64,000 bases of DNA from Hermodice carunculata (GCA_964020975.1 OZ026616.1:85624868-85688867), one strand, 5' to 3'. Shown: positions 49,481 to 62,320, numbered from the stretch's first letter. Translations and numbers: made by a program. The notes: generated by a model not told the origin, from the letters alone.

Positions 49481-50160
49481 ACCTTCAAATAAGTTGTACA
49501 CCAAACGCATCACCAAACTCTAAAAGAGGGCAGCTCGTGTAATTTTTACAGTTTCAGATTTCAGATTTTTCTTGCCAAGAGCTTTTAGTCATCTCAGATG
49601 GATTCTTTTTACGACAGGGGAGTTTTAAAAGAAATGTACTTAGGTTTAAATGATCTGGCACCAACATATTTAATTTTTTTTAGGCAACTATCATGGCAAC
49701 ATTGTTATGATACAAGAGCTGCTGCTTTAAACAATTTGACTACCACAAGAGCCCGACTCTCATTGTACCCTAGGAGTTTTAAACTCGAAAGAGAGAGACT
49801 ATGGAGTGCTCTTCCTAATAATGTTTGCTCGAAGAGCTCAATACCAGCTTTTAAAACAGCTTATTGCAAAAGGTACTTCCAAGGGAACCTTTAGTCCATA
49901 TAGAACAGGTACAATGAATATTGGAACAATTAGATGATATCTGATAAGTATTTGCTTTTATTGTATTCATTACTGTTATGTGTAGTACCTAATTTATTCA
50001 AAATATGTATACTGTGTACTCTTTTGTGATACTATACTCTTTTGTACAAATTTCTACCAAGGCTGGGCCATGATGAGAACTAGTGGGCATCCATTAATCA
50101 TGTATTTACCCAGGATAAATAAAGGACCTACTACAGCTGCTACTACTACTACTACTAGTA
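49480..50160 (+). mobile_element. LINE 3' end (+ strand), with 3' UTR and (ACT)n tail
   Basis: At 49508-49560 the translation KRAARVIFTVSDF matches the start of the C-terminal region of CR1/Jockey-type LINE polymerases. The frame 49598-49894 continues with LKEMYLGLNDLAPTYLIFF, then ARLSLYPRSF..ERERLWSALPNNV and SIPAFKTAYCKRYF, the usual end of such proteins (W..LP..V....S...FK......F). A stop at 49892-49894 is followed by about 230 bp of 3' UTR and a tail of CTACTACTACTA (50138-50155), as expected for a 3' LINE terminus. It is 5'-truncated and has at least one in-frame stop and a frame change before 49598. Confidence 0.7.
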
Positions 50161-50567
50161 GTACTTATACCACCACCATTTTCTCCCAAAGAGATATGGA
50201 AAGCAATGGTATAATAATACATGTACGGGTAAAGGCTCCGAATCATTTTTGAGAAGTTACCCGCTGAAGACCCTTTAATTTATTTGGGCTAATACAGCCT
50301 ATGTCAAAATTCTACAGAACAACATGTGTAATATGGACTATAGTACTTCCATATTTTTATATAGGTTACACAGTGGCAGGTTAGCTTATGGAGAGCAAAG
50401 AGTTCAGACAGTGGAATAGGGTAAAGACTACTAGGAAGTGGTTCTGGACAGAAAGACACTAATACAATAAAATAAACAAATACCATAAAGTAAACACCCC
50501 CATCCTAATAACACGTCCACAATGTTGTACAAGGGAGGGGGGATGGCATTTTTTTCCCCTGCGGTGG

Positions 50568-50718
<151 letters not shown>

Positions 50719-50863
50719 GGCTTAATATTAATAATTAATATTTGTAATTTTCTTGTGAAATTGATATAATATTATGGAACTGTATCCATTCAGTTTAGTG
50801 GGGTAGCAGCTCATACCCAACTTCTGTCTAACCCAGGTGGTCTTAATTCAAAAATAACACACA

Positions 50864-50994
<131 letters not shown>

Positions 50995-51607
50995 ATTTGT
51001 ATGTGTGTTGATAAATAAAAAACATGCGAGTTAATGTATTATATAAAATATACAGTGGCTACAGTTTTAAGTTGCAGCAAAAGCACTTTTGGGACATGAG
51101 AGAGTTCAACGCCAAGTGTCAGCATGGCAGCAATTGATTGAGTGATCGCCGCTCTTGCTTAGCTTTGATTGGTCAGAAAGGATTTACCTGATGGGTTCAG
51201 TAAGTGAAAGGTGATCACAGTGCGGATAGGATTAAGCTTTCAGGGCAATCTGTCTCTAAAAAATAGGACCGGGTGCTGCAGATCAGTGTCAGACATCCGC
51301 ATTTGTCTAGCCCAAGACATAGAGAGCAGGTGCATGTTAAACTCGTGGTAGTATTTTTGCTGTGACCTGGCGTTTACCAAGTGAGTATTGGTTAATTGAG
51401 AGCTTTTGTGTGCTTTAAGGTGAAATGGCCATTCCCCGGTAAAATCAGCCTACTATCCCCTTTCTGGCCAAATAAAGTAAAAATGATTAATGTAAACATA
51501 TGCAAAGTAAATATTTTTTGAAAGATCATAATCTAAAGATTACAAGCAACCTAAAATCCTTTGATATAAATTGTTGTATAAACAACGATTTCTTTGATCT
51601 CCAAACA

Positions 51608-51948
51608 CAATGTAACATGGGTATACAAATGTGGAAATAACTACTTAATGGTGTTCTCCAATTTGCAGCTGCAAATTGTATACACAGAGTTACTGGCCAC
51701 ATATGTGGCTACAAAATAGTCCCATAGATTTTTTAACACTGTGTTTGTTTTGTAGTTATGGGGCCTCAAAGTTCGTGCCACCAGACATAATGGGTTCCTA
51801 ATGTTTAGCTCTCCATAATTCCAAAACAAACACCGTGTTTAAAAAAATCTATAGCCACATGTCTTGGGAGTAGTGGAGTGAAAAGAGATTAAAGTTTGTT
51901 TAAACCAGTAAGAAGTTATTTCCACATGTGTATAACCATGTTTCATTG
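51608..51948. mobile_element. Fold-back MITE with long TIRs
   Basis: The left end (caatgtaacatggg then tatacaaatgtggaaataac) and the right end (gttatttccacatgtgtata then accatgtttcattg) are inverted repeats of about 36-40 bp with few mismatches. Inside, a second inverted pair (tagattttttaacactgtgt.. / ..acaccgtgtttaaaaaaatc) makes most of the 341 bp self-complementary. Non-coding. Confidence 0.75.
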
Positions 51949-53140
<1,192 letters not shown>

Positions 53141-53936
53141 AGAGTCCTGTTCTGTTGTTTGGCTCTTCCGCCATACCAACTGTTTATGCTATTGGCCATT
53201 ATCTGGATGTTGTGGAATCTGCCTCTGAGGAAGCACATTATTCACATAGCATTCAGTGCCTAGTGATAACCTTTCCTCACTTTACACGACACCGAAGGCC
53301 CTGTTTCGTATCACGTATATCTCAGAGGGTCAATTTAACCTTGTTGGTCGGCTTTCTTGCTCGTTTGGAAGTCCATCGGTGGTAATGGTGCAGTACGGGC
53401 CTATGTATGACAGCACCTTCCTACTTATGTTGGATTCCATGGTATCAAGGGACAGCCAAAAGGCAAAACTTGGCAGCATCACAGGTCCAAGTCAGTTGAC
53501 AGCGCATTCTTTAAAATACATGTAACATCATGTTGTACGAACACGTCTAAATTGCTTACAGATTTGATGAACTGTGTTGCTTGGACTGGTCATTGTAGGG
53601 CCAGGTGCATTCGATGTATTGATTTGTGTAAAAGTTGTGAACTTGTGTGGATGATATTTTATTAAGACAAGTGTTCTAAAGTAGTGGCTTACATTACCGA
53701 AATTCCTGTTTTTGTTGAGTGCTTTTTGAGCCAGTTCTTGCATGTTTTAAGTGGTACTGCAACATTTGGCACATCTGTCTTAAGGTGTTGTTCTGTATGA
53801 ATATTGGTAGTACTGTTATTTCGAACCTTTTATTCAATTTTTTTCCTTGTCGAGCTTTCTTTGTTGTTGTTTGCTATTTAAATAAATGACCAATAGGAAA
53901 CGAGTTGCAACAATGATGAGGCGCGTTATTCATAAA
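53141..53936. repeat. Diverged duplicated segment, copy 1
   Basis: It is collinear with 54673-55465 from 'tcctgttctgttgtttggct' to 'caataggaaacgagttgcaa', about 80-85% by eye. Neither copy holds an intact gene. A minus-strand frame at 53528-53743 is not preserved in copy 2. Confidence 0.85.
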
Positions 53937-54055
53937 CCAGTTGTGCATACAAATGATAAGCAGGGCCTGAGACAATCGCCTAGTATGTGTACAACTGCTA
54001 TGTTAAGCATCCCACTTGAATAAAAGGTTCGAAATAACAGTACTACCAATATCCT
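53797..54055. repeat. ~38-bp inverted repeat flanking ~180 bp
   Basis: The arm at about 53797-53835 (gaatattggtagtactgtta then tttcgaaccttttattcaa) is the near-perfect complement of the arm at about 54017-54055 (ttgaataaaaggttcgaaat then aacagtactaccaatatcc). The left arm lies inside duplicated segment copy 1. In copy 2 the equivalent has diverged and there is no right arm. It may be a small TIR element or a local inverted duplication. Confidence 0.7.
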
Positions 54056-54672
54056 TATAATATAAATCATCTTACACTCGATAACAACCAAAGCCTTTAT
54101 TAACGGGTAAAACTGGTAACCATAATAATTAAGTTATTGATTGCGAATGCATCCGATTTACACTAACATATCCGGATTCAGTTTTGTTCTGCATCGATTT
54201 GTAGCATTTACTTCCATTGAAAGAAAACGTTTTTCAGTCAATATTGATTTGTTTGGTTGCTCAAATTACGTTTTGCGAGGTGTATTTTCGTATCCTTATA
54301 AATACACTGTCATAAAGATTTTCTGTGTTTTATGAACAAAATGTACAAAATGCATAGACGAATTTTAAATGTAACGAGTTGCATGCATACTCCTGTGACA
54401 AAGAACTGAAAAATAAAACTCATCCATAAATTTAACTTCGGGGTTCTGAAAAGTGGACCCAAGGTATATGTTGTACACTGTCTTGTGGCGCCGCCTATAA
54501 AATGGTTTATCCATATTCTTCAAACTATGCTTTGCTCAGAACCGCACCATGAAGGGCTTCAAATCCCTGGTACAGTATTATATAGTTTACGTAAGGCCAC
54601 CGATTTGTACTGTTAATTACTGGTCAAATAATGACCCATTTTGATTAAAATTGTATACTTATTTTTAACTTC

Positions 54673-55465
54673 AGTCCTGTTCTGTTGTTTGGCTCTTCAG
54701 CCATACCCACTGTTTATGCTATTGGACTTTTATCTGGATGTTGTGGAATCTGCCTCACACGAAGCACATTATTCACATAGGCATTCAGTGCTTAGCAACA
54801 ACCTTTCCCCTCATGGCATGACACTGAAGGTCCTGTTTCGTATCACCTGTCTCTAAGGAGGTTAATTTTCACTTGTTCACCGGCTTACTTGTTCGTTTGG
54901 AAGTCCATCGGTGGTAATGGTGCAGCACGTACCTATATATGACAGCACCTTTCTACCTATGTTGAATTCCATGGTATCCAGGGACGGCCAAAAGGCAAAA
55001 CTTGGCAGCATCACAGGTCCAAGTCAGTTAAAAGGGCATTCTTTAAAACATCATGCTGTACCTGCATGTCTAAAATGCTTACAGATTTGATGAACTGTGT
55101 TGCTTGGCCTGATCATTGTAGGGCCAGGCGCATTTGATGTATTAATATGTGTTAAAGGCTTGTTGTCAATTTGTGTGGATTATTATTATTAAGACAAGTG
55201 TCCTAAACTAGTGGTTTACATAACCGAAATTCTTGTTTTGTTGAGTGCTTCTTGAGTCAGTGCTTGCATGTATTAAGATATACCGCAACATCTGGCACAT
55301 CTGTCTTAAGTAGTTGTTTTGAATGAATATGGGTAGTACTGTTATTCAGAGCCGCATATTCAATTTTTTCCTCGAACTTTCTTTGTTGTTGTGTGCTATT
55401 TAAGTAAATTACCAATAGGAAACGATATGCAACAACAATGAGGCACGTTTTTCACAAAACAGTAT
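54673..55465. repeat. Diverged duplicated segment, copy 2
   Basis: Partner of 53141-53936, in direct orientation about 1.5 kb away. The sequence between the copies (54056-54672) is AT-rich with no gene seen. Confidence 0.85.
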
Positions 55466-55511
55466 TTTCCCGATGCTAATCCGATGATGGAATGGAAAAA
55501 AGAAAAAAACT

Positions 55512-55646
<135 letters not shown>

Positions 55647-55857
55647 GATACGCTCCAAGCTCACAACCCATTAAGTCGTACATCTTAATCTTAAGAATCA
55701 AAATCAAGGCAAGGACTGCCTGCTTCAGACTAGTGTAATTTTGATCGCATTTAGTGCAAATGCATATCTTTTCCACAAGACCTTCATACTCCTGTCCAGC
55801 GGGTATGCACATAGAGACTGTATCTACATATAAAAGGATCTTCAATGATCAGTGTAT

Positions 55858-56330
55858 TTTTATCTCAGCTGACTTGTTAGTTAGATAAGCTTATAGGATG
55901 CTTCTGGGATGTTCCTCCATCGTCTGTTCACAATTACATTTTCGACTTCTGAAAAACCGCCAGTCAGATCCTCTTCAAACTTTGTGGGCATCTACCTTGG
56001 ATAAATCTCTACCAAATTCACATTTCAGTGACTGTTGGGATTTTTATAATTTGTTTGTTCGTTCTTCTCCAAATGCTAAAAAATCTTTTTCTCCAACACC
56101 GCTTGGCCTATTGCTTCGAAAAGGAATACCTGTGGGGACCATAATACTTAATTTGTGCAACAGATGACGCCAGAATTTTCTCCCTATTTTCTTTTAAGTT
56201 TCTGTGTGTTTTTTATGAAGGCAGCCCGAATACTGCCAAGATCTTGCCTGTTTATGACCATGTGACGTCAGCGTACGTGACTTTAGGTGTGAAATATCAC
56301 AATTTTGAACCAGGCCCGATCCCTCAGAAC
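55858..56330 (+). repeat. Family A repeat fragment
   Basis: It starts tctcagctgacttgttagtt and contains 'cagatcctcttcaaactttg' and 'ccttggataaatctctacca', the same paragraphs as the 26360 and 62395 copies. It ends near the short hairpin gcccgatccct / agggatcgggc (56314-56342). Confidence 0.65.
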
Positions 56331-56479
56331 TAGGGATCGGGCATCAAATGCATTCAGGCCACGACTGTTTACGTTCATTTTTTTCATGTGGACCCATAAC
56401 CTCTGAAAGTTTTTCAAAGGCATAATTTACAAAATCAAATACATGTTTGTATATTCAGGTTTAACCATAACCAAGAGAT

Positions 56480-56760
56480 AATTTAATTTTAAATTTGTCT
56501 CACCTTAATAGGTTTACAAAATTAGTGTGATATTGTGTTAATTGGTTCAATAATCGAGACCTGAGTTTTAAATGTGAATTACAACCCAATATAGAATGAA
56601 TATCATCTTCTACATTGTCAGTATTACATGGTTTACAGCTTTGTAGTTCTACTGGCGCCTTTGGCCTAGTATATCGCCCTACTTCAATCTCCAAAATATA
56701 GGCACTTACTTTTGATATATTAAAATTCTTCCGTTTGTTTATAGGTATGTTTTCTTGAAG
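56480..56760 (-). pseudogene. LINE C-terminal zinc-knuckle fragment
   Basis: On the minus strand the frame reads MEIEVGRYTRPKAPVELQSC then KPCN..NVEDDIHSILGCNSH and LKLRSRLL. This is the usual C-terminal segment of LINE ORF2 proteins: the E.GR....R.C..C....EDE.H.L..C signature before a short tail. It is probably the C-terminal end of the LINE whose upstream piece is at 58020-58165 (same strand), separated from it by a satellite block. Confidence 0.65.
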
Positions 56761-56867
56761 ACAGTTTTCATGTTAAAGTCCTTTGAAACGCAAAGTAAGT
56801 ACGGAGCTTAGGCAAATTATCAGGTTTATTGATTTATTCTGAACACTTGGATTCATAGATTTGTTAC

Positions 56868-57420
56868 TTACAAATAGGGGACCCGAATGTTCTGAAACCA
56901 AAGGGACCCCCTCCCCATTCATACCCACTGCTAGGCATTTACTTACAAATAGGGGGCCCAAATACTCTGAAACCAAAGGGCCCCCTCCCTATATATATCC
57001 ACTTCAAGACACATACAAATAGGGGGCCCGAATTTTCTGGAACCAAAGGGCCCCCTCCCCATATATATCCACTTCAAGACACATGCAAATAGGGGACCCA
57101 AATTTTCTGGAACCAAGGGGCCCCATCCCCATATATATTACTGCAAGGCACTTACATGCAAATAGGGGGCCCAGATATTTTGGAACCAAAGGGCCCCCTC
57201 CCGATATATATCCACTGCAAGGCACTCACATACAAATAGGGGGGGGGGGGGGGCAAAATATTCAAGATCCACTTCAATGCATTTAGATACCAAAAGGGGG
57301 CTCAATAGTCTGGAATCAAAGGGCCCATTTCCGATTAATAGCCACCTCAAGGCACTTAGATACTGTTCAGGGGTCAATTGGCTAAAACATTGGGGAATCA
57401 AAAGCCTCCGCCCCCGGCCC
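56868..57420. repeat. Satellite of ~70-74-bp unit rich in GGGCCC
   Basis: Seven to eight copies of a unit built on 'caaataggggg', 'cccgaattttctggaaccaa' and 'agggccccctccccatatat' then 'atccacttcaagacac'. Spacings measured on caaatagg are 70, 73 and 74 bp (57016, 57086, 57159, 57233). One unit carries a G-run (57239-57252). G-rich and C-rich blocks alternate inside each unit. Confidence 0.9.
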
Positions 57421-58019
57421 GTATCTACATAACTGGAAATTAAAAGTCATTTATAGTTATTTTACAGAAGTACATGTACATTTAGTTTGGGTTAGCTCAG
57501 CTATTTATGAAAATTACTTGTCCAATTATAACTTTTATACTCAGATCCGAACATACTTGCATCAAAGTTAAATTTCCCATTTTCCATGAGAAAGTAAACT
57601 TAGGATCGAGTCATCTGGTCATAATTCCGCATCGATTATAATGCCATTTACATGATTCAGGACTACGTTTTTACATTTTGCACTGAATCTGCTCTCATGC
57701 TGAGCTGACGAAACTCTGTGACCAGCACTTTTTACCTTTAGTCTACTGTAACATGACCAATTTTGCCATTTTGCACTATTAACATCATCAGTGTTACAAC
57801 AATATATAGTTAAGGTGTCTCATGAAGTATAACAAAAATGAAATATGAAAGGGGGTCCAAATATTCTAGAACGTTTGGGCCCCGGGGGCCCGAATATTTG
57901 GGCCCAGGGCCCATCTGTTTGGCGAATGGATGGGCCTGGGGGCCCATCCACTCGGGGCCCAAATATTTGTTGACATCGGGCTTTAATCCTGAAACCCGGT
58001 AAGCTCGCGTTCAGTTGTT
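57421..58019. other. Non-coding with GGGCCC palindromic block
   Basis: Mostly AT-rich to 57845. Then 57850-57975 repeats motifs of the neighbouring satellite (ggggtccaaatattctagaa, gggcccgaatatttgggccc) and forms an imperfect inverted repeat between aatatttgggccc and gggcccaaatatt. Confidence 0.6.
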
Positions 58020-58165
58020 TGGGTTCGGTCAGGCTCTACTGGGTATATAAGTCAATTAAATAGTCTTGTTGCAAGGTGTACATTATTATCAACAGGAAAC
58101 TGCCTCAACTTAAATAGAGCTTCATTTGCTTGGCTACATAATTTACTAATCGCGGATGTGAATAC
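58020..58165 (-). pseudogene. LINE fragment (post-RT region)
   Basis: The minus strand reads LCSQANEALFKLRQFPVDNN then VHLATRLFN and LIYPVEP, matching the segment of LINE polymerases between the RT fingers/palm and the C-terminal domain (L...A..AL..L........N....L....I.PI). It is cut on its upstream side by the tail of the LINE at 58184-60430 and downstream by the satellite. Confidence 0.55.
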
Positions 58166-58183
58166 TTAGTGTATGTACTCCAG

Positions 58184-58218
58184 AAGTAAGTAAGTAAGTA
58201 AGTATATAAGTAAGTAAT
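58184..58218. repeat. (GTAA)n tract, LINE 3' tail
   Basis: About eight GTAA/GTAT units. On the minus strand this is the tandem tail expected at the 3' end of this type of LINE. Confidence 0.85.
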
Positions 58219-60429
58219 TTTTATTTCGGTACTATCAGGTCACAGGCCTATGGTACAATATACATACAGTAAATCATGATGTTTGAGTGGCACATTCTCC
58301 ATTATATTTCTCGATTGTAATGGAACATTTTTTTTCTACATTTCAAACACAAGTTTGTTTCAAAATAGTCTCCCTTCTTTTGAATGCCCAGATACATAGA
58401 TAGCTGACTGCCATATAATGGAAGGATTCTGTGAAACCGACAAATTATTAAATTTCTCTCTAGAAGGATAATTGAGGTAGTATTTAGGCAAGTTTTGTCT
58501 TAGATCATAAAAACATGGGCAAATTAACAACAAATGATATGCATCCTCTGTTGACTGGAGGTTACAAAATTGACATAATCTATTATTTACATCAAGTCTC
58601 CCTGTTTCGATTTTTAAGCAGTGATCTGATAACCTGAATTTGGTAAGGGCTATAGCATATTTTCGTATTGTTAAACATGACAAATATTTCTCTGGTTCAA
58701 GTAAAGATTTGATTTGTCGATATGTTCGTAATTTATCACTTTCTAGTATCGTTACACCAATATTGGAAATTACAGTCTTTAACTCTTTGTATAAAACAAT
58801 TTAGGAAAATGTCCTCAGAACCAACCTCCTGAGACAACCAAACATGATTAAAACCATAGCGTTCGGATACCTTTCTGATGTGTGTTGCCCATGTAACACG
58901 GCCATTCTTATCAAGCTGTTTGAGCATTTTATAACAAGCCTTTGGTGATCTTGAATCAGGCATTCGAAGGATTTTTAGCCAGTATTTTATACATCTTTTA
59001 AAATATATGACACAGAGTGGCTGCCTGCTACACTCCCCAAGCACTGCTGCATTACTAGCATGTGATGATACCCCTAGCATGTATTTACAAAAACTTATCT
59101 GAACTGTTTCAATACTGTTATAATATTTGTAACCCCAGACTTCAGCTCCTTATGTTATCATTGGAGACACCATTTTGTCAAAAATTTCCATCGCAACGGG
59201 TAGAGGCAAACCTTGACATTTTCTTGAAACCTGTTTAATAAGGGTTGCTGCTTTTTGACCTTGGGAGGCTAATGTACGCAATGCAGGAGACCATACACAA
59301 AGTGAAGAGAACAGAACACCCAGATACTTATAATATGGGACCACTTCTAATTTATGTTCACCAAAATGCCAGGTTTCATTTTGCTTAAGTCTTCTGCCAT
59401 TTCTTAACACCATTACCATATTTTTTTCTAAATTAACCTTTAAACCCCATTTGTTCGAATAAAGTTTCACAGTAGCAATAAGTTTTTGCAGTCGCCCAAT
59501 GGTGTCTGCACGTTCAACAATATCATCTGCGTACAGCAATAAACAAAGATTTGGAAATGTTTCATTAATACAGATACCCTGGCAACCACATTTCTTTACT
59601 TCTTTTGTAAGCTCGTTTAGATAAATTATAAATAGAAAAGGACTTAAAATACAACCTTGCCGTGTTTCAACCGAACAACTGAAAAAATCTGTTAGTCCGT
59701 CTGCTGTTTGAACACAAGATGCTAATTTTTCATACATGGACTTTAACACTTTTAATAACTTTCCGTGAACTCCTTCGTTTATGAGTCTATACCAGAGCAA
59801 ATTATAAGGAATAGAGTCAAATGCCTTAGAAACATCAATAAAAAGGCAGTAGTACCGACCCTGAGGACGTGACAAATACTTCTGTGCAGAAGCATATAAT
59901 GTAAAAATATGGTCAACTGTTGATTGACCCTTTGGTACCCACCTTGGATTTCGTACATTTTATATTGTTCCTTTTGCCCAATTTGTGAGTCTTTTGTTAA
60001 CAATTATAGTAAAAACGTTACTCAAACATTACTTTTTGAAAAGAGATATTAATATTGCTTTGCACCGTTTTACAGGATAGTACCCCATATTCAAAATTGC
60101 ATTTAACAATCGTGTTAAGTATGGACTTAATTTAAGGGTGGCAGACTTTAACATTTCACTTACAATTCCATCTAGTCCTGGAGATTCTTTCTTTGGTAAG
60201 CTTGCAATAGCAGCTGGTACCCCCTGCTCTGAAATATTATTATTTAGATACTCTGGAAGGTCGTCACAGCATAGTGTGCAATCTTCCTCGTGTACATTTA
60301 GGAACACATTTACTAATTCTTCATGTGCTTTATTCACATCTTGATTGTGGTTTAACAATTGTGAAAAATAATCATACCAGCTTTGAGGTGATAAACATGA
60401 CGTTAAAGTTACAGGCCTTGTATATATAA

Positions 60430-60430
<1 letters not shown>
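58184..60430 (-). mobile_element. LINE (non-LTR retrotransposon), 5'-truncated, decayed
   Basis: In minus-strand order: [17 protein letters not shown] (60210-60150); an RT palm with CLFIDVSKAFDSI (motif A), RQGCILSPFLFIIYLNEL (B), LLYADDIV (C, catalytic YADD kept), GLKVNLEKN (D) and YKYLGVLFS (E) within 59150-59875; then VLGECSRQPLCVIY..IKYWLKIL (59050-58980); a zinc-knuckle CQFCNLQSTEDAYHLLLICP (58600-58540); and a 3' UTR ending in a (TTAC)n tail at 58184-58218. No endonuclease domain remains. The upstream side stops at an (AT)n tract. There are about three or four stops or frame changes, so it is not functional, though the 241-codon RT core is uninterrupted and may be fairly young. Confidence 0.85.
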
Positions 60431-60488
<58 letters not shown>

Positions 60489-60513
60489 GTATATATGTTT
60501 ATATGTATATATA

Positions 60514-60597
<84 letters not shown>

Positions 60598-60598
60598 A
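60431..60598. repeat. (AT)n microsatellite, interrupted
   Basis: Two AT tracts (about 60435-60474 and 60516-60595) are joined by ATGT/ATAC-rich sequence. They lie at the truncated 5' end of the LINE. Confidence 0.95.
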
Positions 60599-60768
60599 TT
60601 GGATATTATTTACCGCAGGATAATGAAGATAATGCTGAGGACTATGAGATACCAAGGAGTCAGATTATCAGTTACTTATCTTACCCGAAATGTCTGGAAG
60701 GCGTGTAACTTTATGACCACAGGGGAATTAACAATCTTACGATGAAAACGCATCATTGAAGTTCATAT

Positions 60769-60772
<4 letters not shown>

Positions 60773-60838
<66 letters not shown>
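60773..60838. repeat. (AT)n microsatellite
   Basis: About 32 units. It cuts off the 3' end of the gene relic described next. The 170 bp between this and the previous AT tract show no gene. Confidence 0.95.
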
Positions 60839-60839
<1 letters not shown>

Positions 60840-60841
<2 letters not shown>

Positions 60842-62195
60842 AATTTTACAACAGGTCCTATAAAAGTAACCTCGTGTCCATTTCCATCGCCTGCTTCAAC
60901 GTACCACATATGGTCAATCGATTTACCGAAAAACTGTGATGTTTTTTCAGAAAACATTCCAACATAATTCTATGCTCAGTTGTAAATTCACCCATGTTAG
61001 TACATAATACATCTAACTTCTCTCTTGAGTTGGACGTCGCCAGTTCCTTCACTGCCTTTTCCATTTTTTTCTTTTATTGTCTTTGAAATTCAAATTTCAG
61101 TCTCTTTCTCTTAAGCATTTCTGCTTGTGATATCTGTTTTCTTGCTATATTTTCATTTGCCATGCTTTTGTTTTCCCCACCACATATTTCACCATCTCGT
61201 CTTGTGTGCCAGTGGAATGCATAATAAACCACCGTATAGTCTTATAACTGTTACACTTCACTTTCCTTTCGGTTAACTTCATTTGTGCATTTGGCGGCCT
61301 TCTCGCCAGGTGGTCCGTGAGCGCCATGATTCTTTCCGCTTGCGTGTTAGGCACTGACTCAACCACTGTCCGTTTTAACTCTTTCAGTGCCAATTACGTC
61401 GAATCAAGTCGATCAACTAAAGTCAGACAAATCTGAATTATCATTAGGATCCCAGATTCGTATTTCTCCTGAAAAGACCTTTCATGCAGGTACCAGCATG
61501 CCTATAGTTCCAGAGAGATTACCCCAGGTCAACAGCTTTTCTCGGCGCACATTGGGCGCAAAAAAGCTGTTGACTCAGTCCCAAATTTGGCACTGAAAGG
61601 GTTAAAATCTCATCTATTGGGACTGACAGGTCTCCTGACAAGTGTAACTGTATTTACAACACTTCCACAAAGCAAGCGCCATCGTGCAGACCAGGTGAGA
61701 CTCAGCAACTGATCCATCAGTGAGCAATGCCTGCCACCAATTTCAACACTGTCAACGAAGACATCTCGTCCACCAGAAGTGACAGTTGGGTCAGCAATAA
61801 TGACATCTCGTCCACTGGTGATGACAGTTGGGTCATCAATCATGTTCTTCAAAGCTTGCATAGTTGATCTCATCTTTGGACCCACGCTTAGGTGATGAAT
61901 ATTACTGTCTTCACTACAAAACAGTTTCATCCAAGGTGCTTTAAGTACTGCACCATACGAAGCTAAAACCTTTATGTGGTGCATGATGTCTTGATTTGTA
62001 TTATCATGGAACATTGCTGAACGAAGTCCGCCTGTGTGCCAACATAATCTTTCAAGACACAGCTGAATGTCATCGTGGAATTGAACTCAGGATCGTGCCA
62101 GTCCAGGAGGTGACGAGAGCATCTGTTCTCAAATATTGTCATACCATGCGGGTGCAATTTTGTGTGGATCATTGTATCATAAACCAGTGAAATAG
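60840..62195 (-). pseudogene. Relic of an uncharacterised multidomain gene, split by a MITE
   Basis: The minus strand holds protein-like pieces in a consistent order. They are LVYDTMIHTKLHPHGMTIFE..CSRHLLDWHDPEF (62195-62060), then IKVLASYGAVLKAPWMKLFC..PKMRSTMQALKNMIDDPT (61970-61840), MDQLLSLTWSARWRLLCGSV (61710-61650), LKRTVVESVPNTQAERIMAL..RRPPNAQMKLTERKVKCNS with YKTIRWF (61380-61240), a basic coiled-coil-like part (61130-61070), and a C-terminal piece FFGKSIDHMWYVEAGDGNGH then EVTFIGPVVKF ending at the (AT)n tract. The last piece looks like a small Tudor-like beta domain. The set resembles a recurrent family of uncharacterised invertebrate proteins that I remember only loosely, so no function is assigned. 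A stop (tta at 61074-61076 on +) and several single-base frame changes indicate a pseudogene, or exons that I cannot delimit. Confidence 0.45.
61375..61605. mobile_element. TTAA MITE inserted in the gene relic
   Basis: It is bounded by TTAA at 61375-61378 and 61602-61605. The inverted ends are TTAACTCTTTCAGTGCCAA and its near complement (ttggcactgaaagggttaa). Inside are the family C hairpin arms gtcaacagcttttctcggcg and aaaaagctgttgac. Counting only one TTAA, the two flanks on the minus strand read in one frame across E-I-L-K-R-T. That is what a clean insertion at TTAA into former coding sequence would give. Confidence 0.8.
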
Positions 62196-62320
62196 GTTTG
62201 CAGGTTTTCCATAAAGTGCAATGATAAGGGACATCATGTCAAAACCGTAAATAAAAACTTGGGTTATGAAAGGGAACATTGAGACTTTGGAGTGGAATCA
62301 GATAACCTCATTATGAATAT

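Noticed and set aside
53528-53743. Minus-strand frame in duplicated segment copy 1 as a transposase piece
   Set aside because: It is not preserved in copy 2, where the same region has stops, and no transposase motif is seen.
57004-57401. Overlapping frames over the GGGCCC block
   Set aside because: They repeat with the 70-bp satellite unit and have no independent coding signal.
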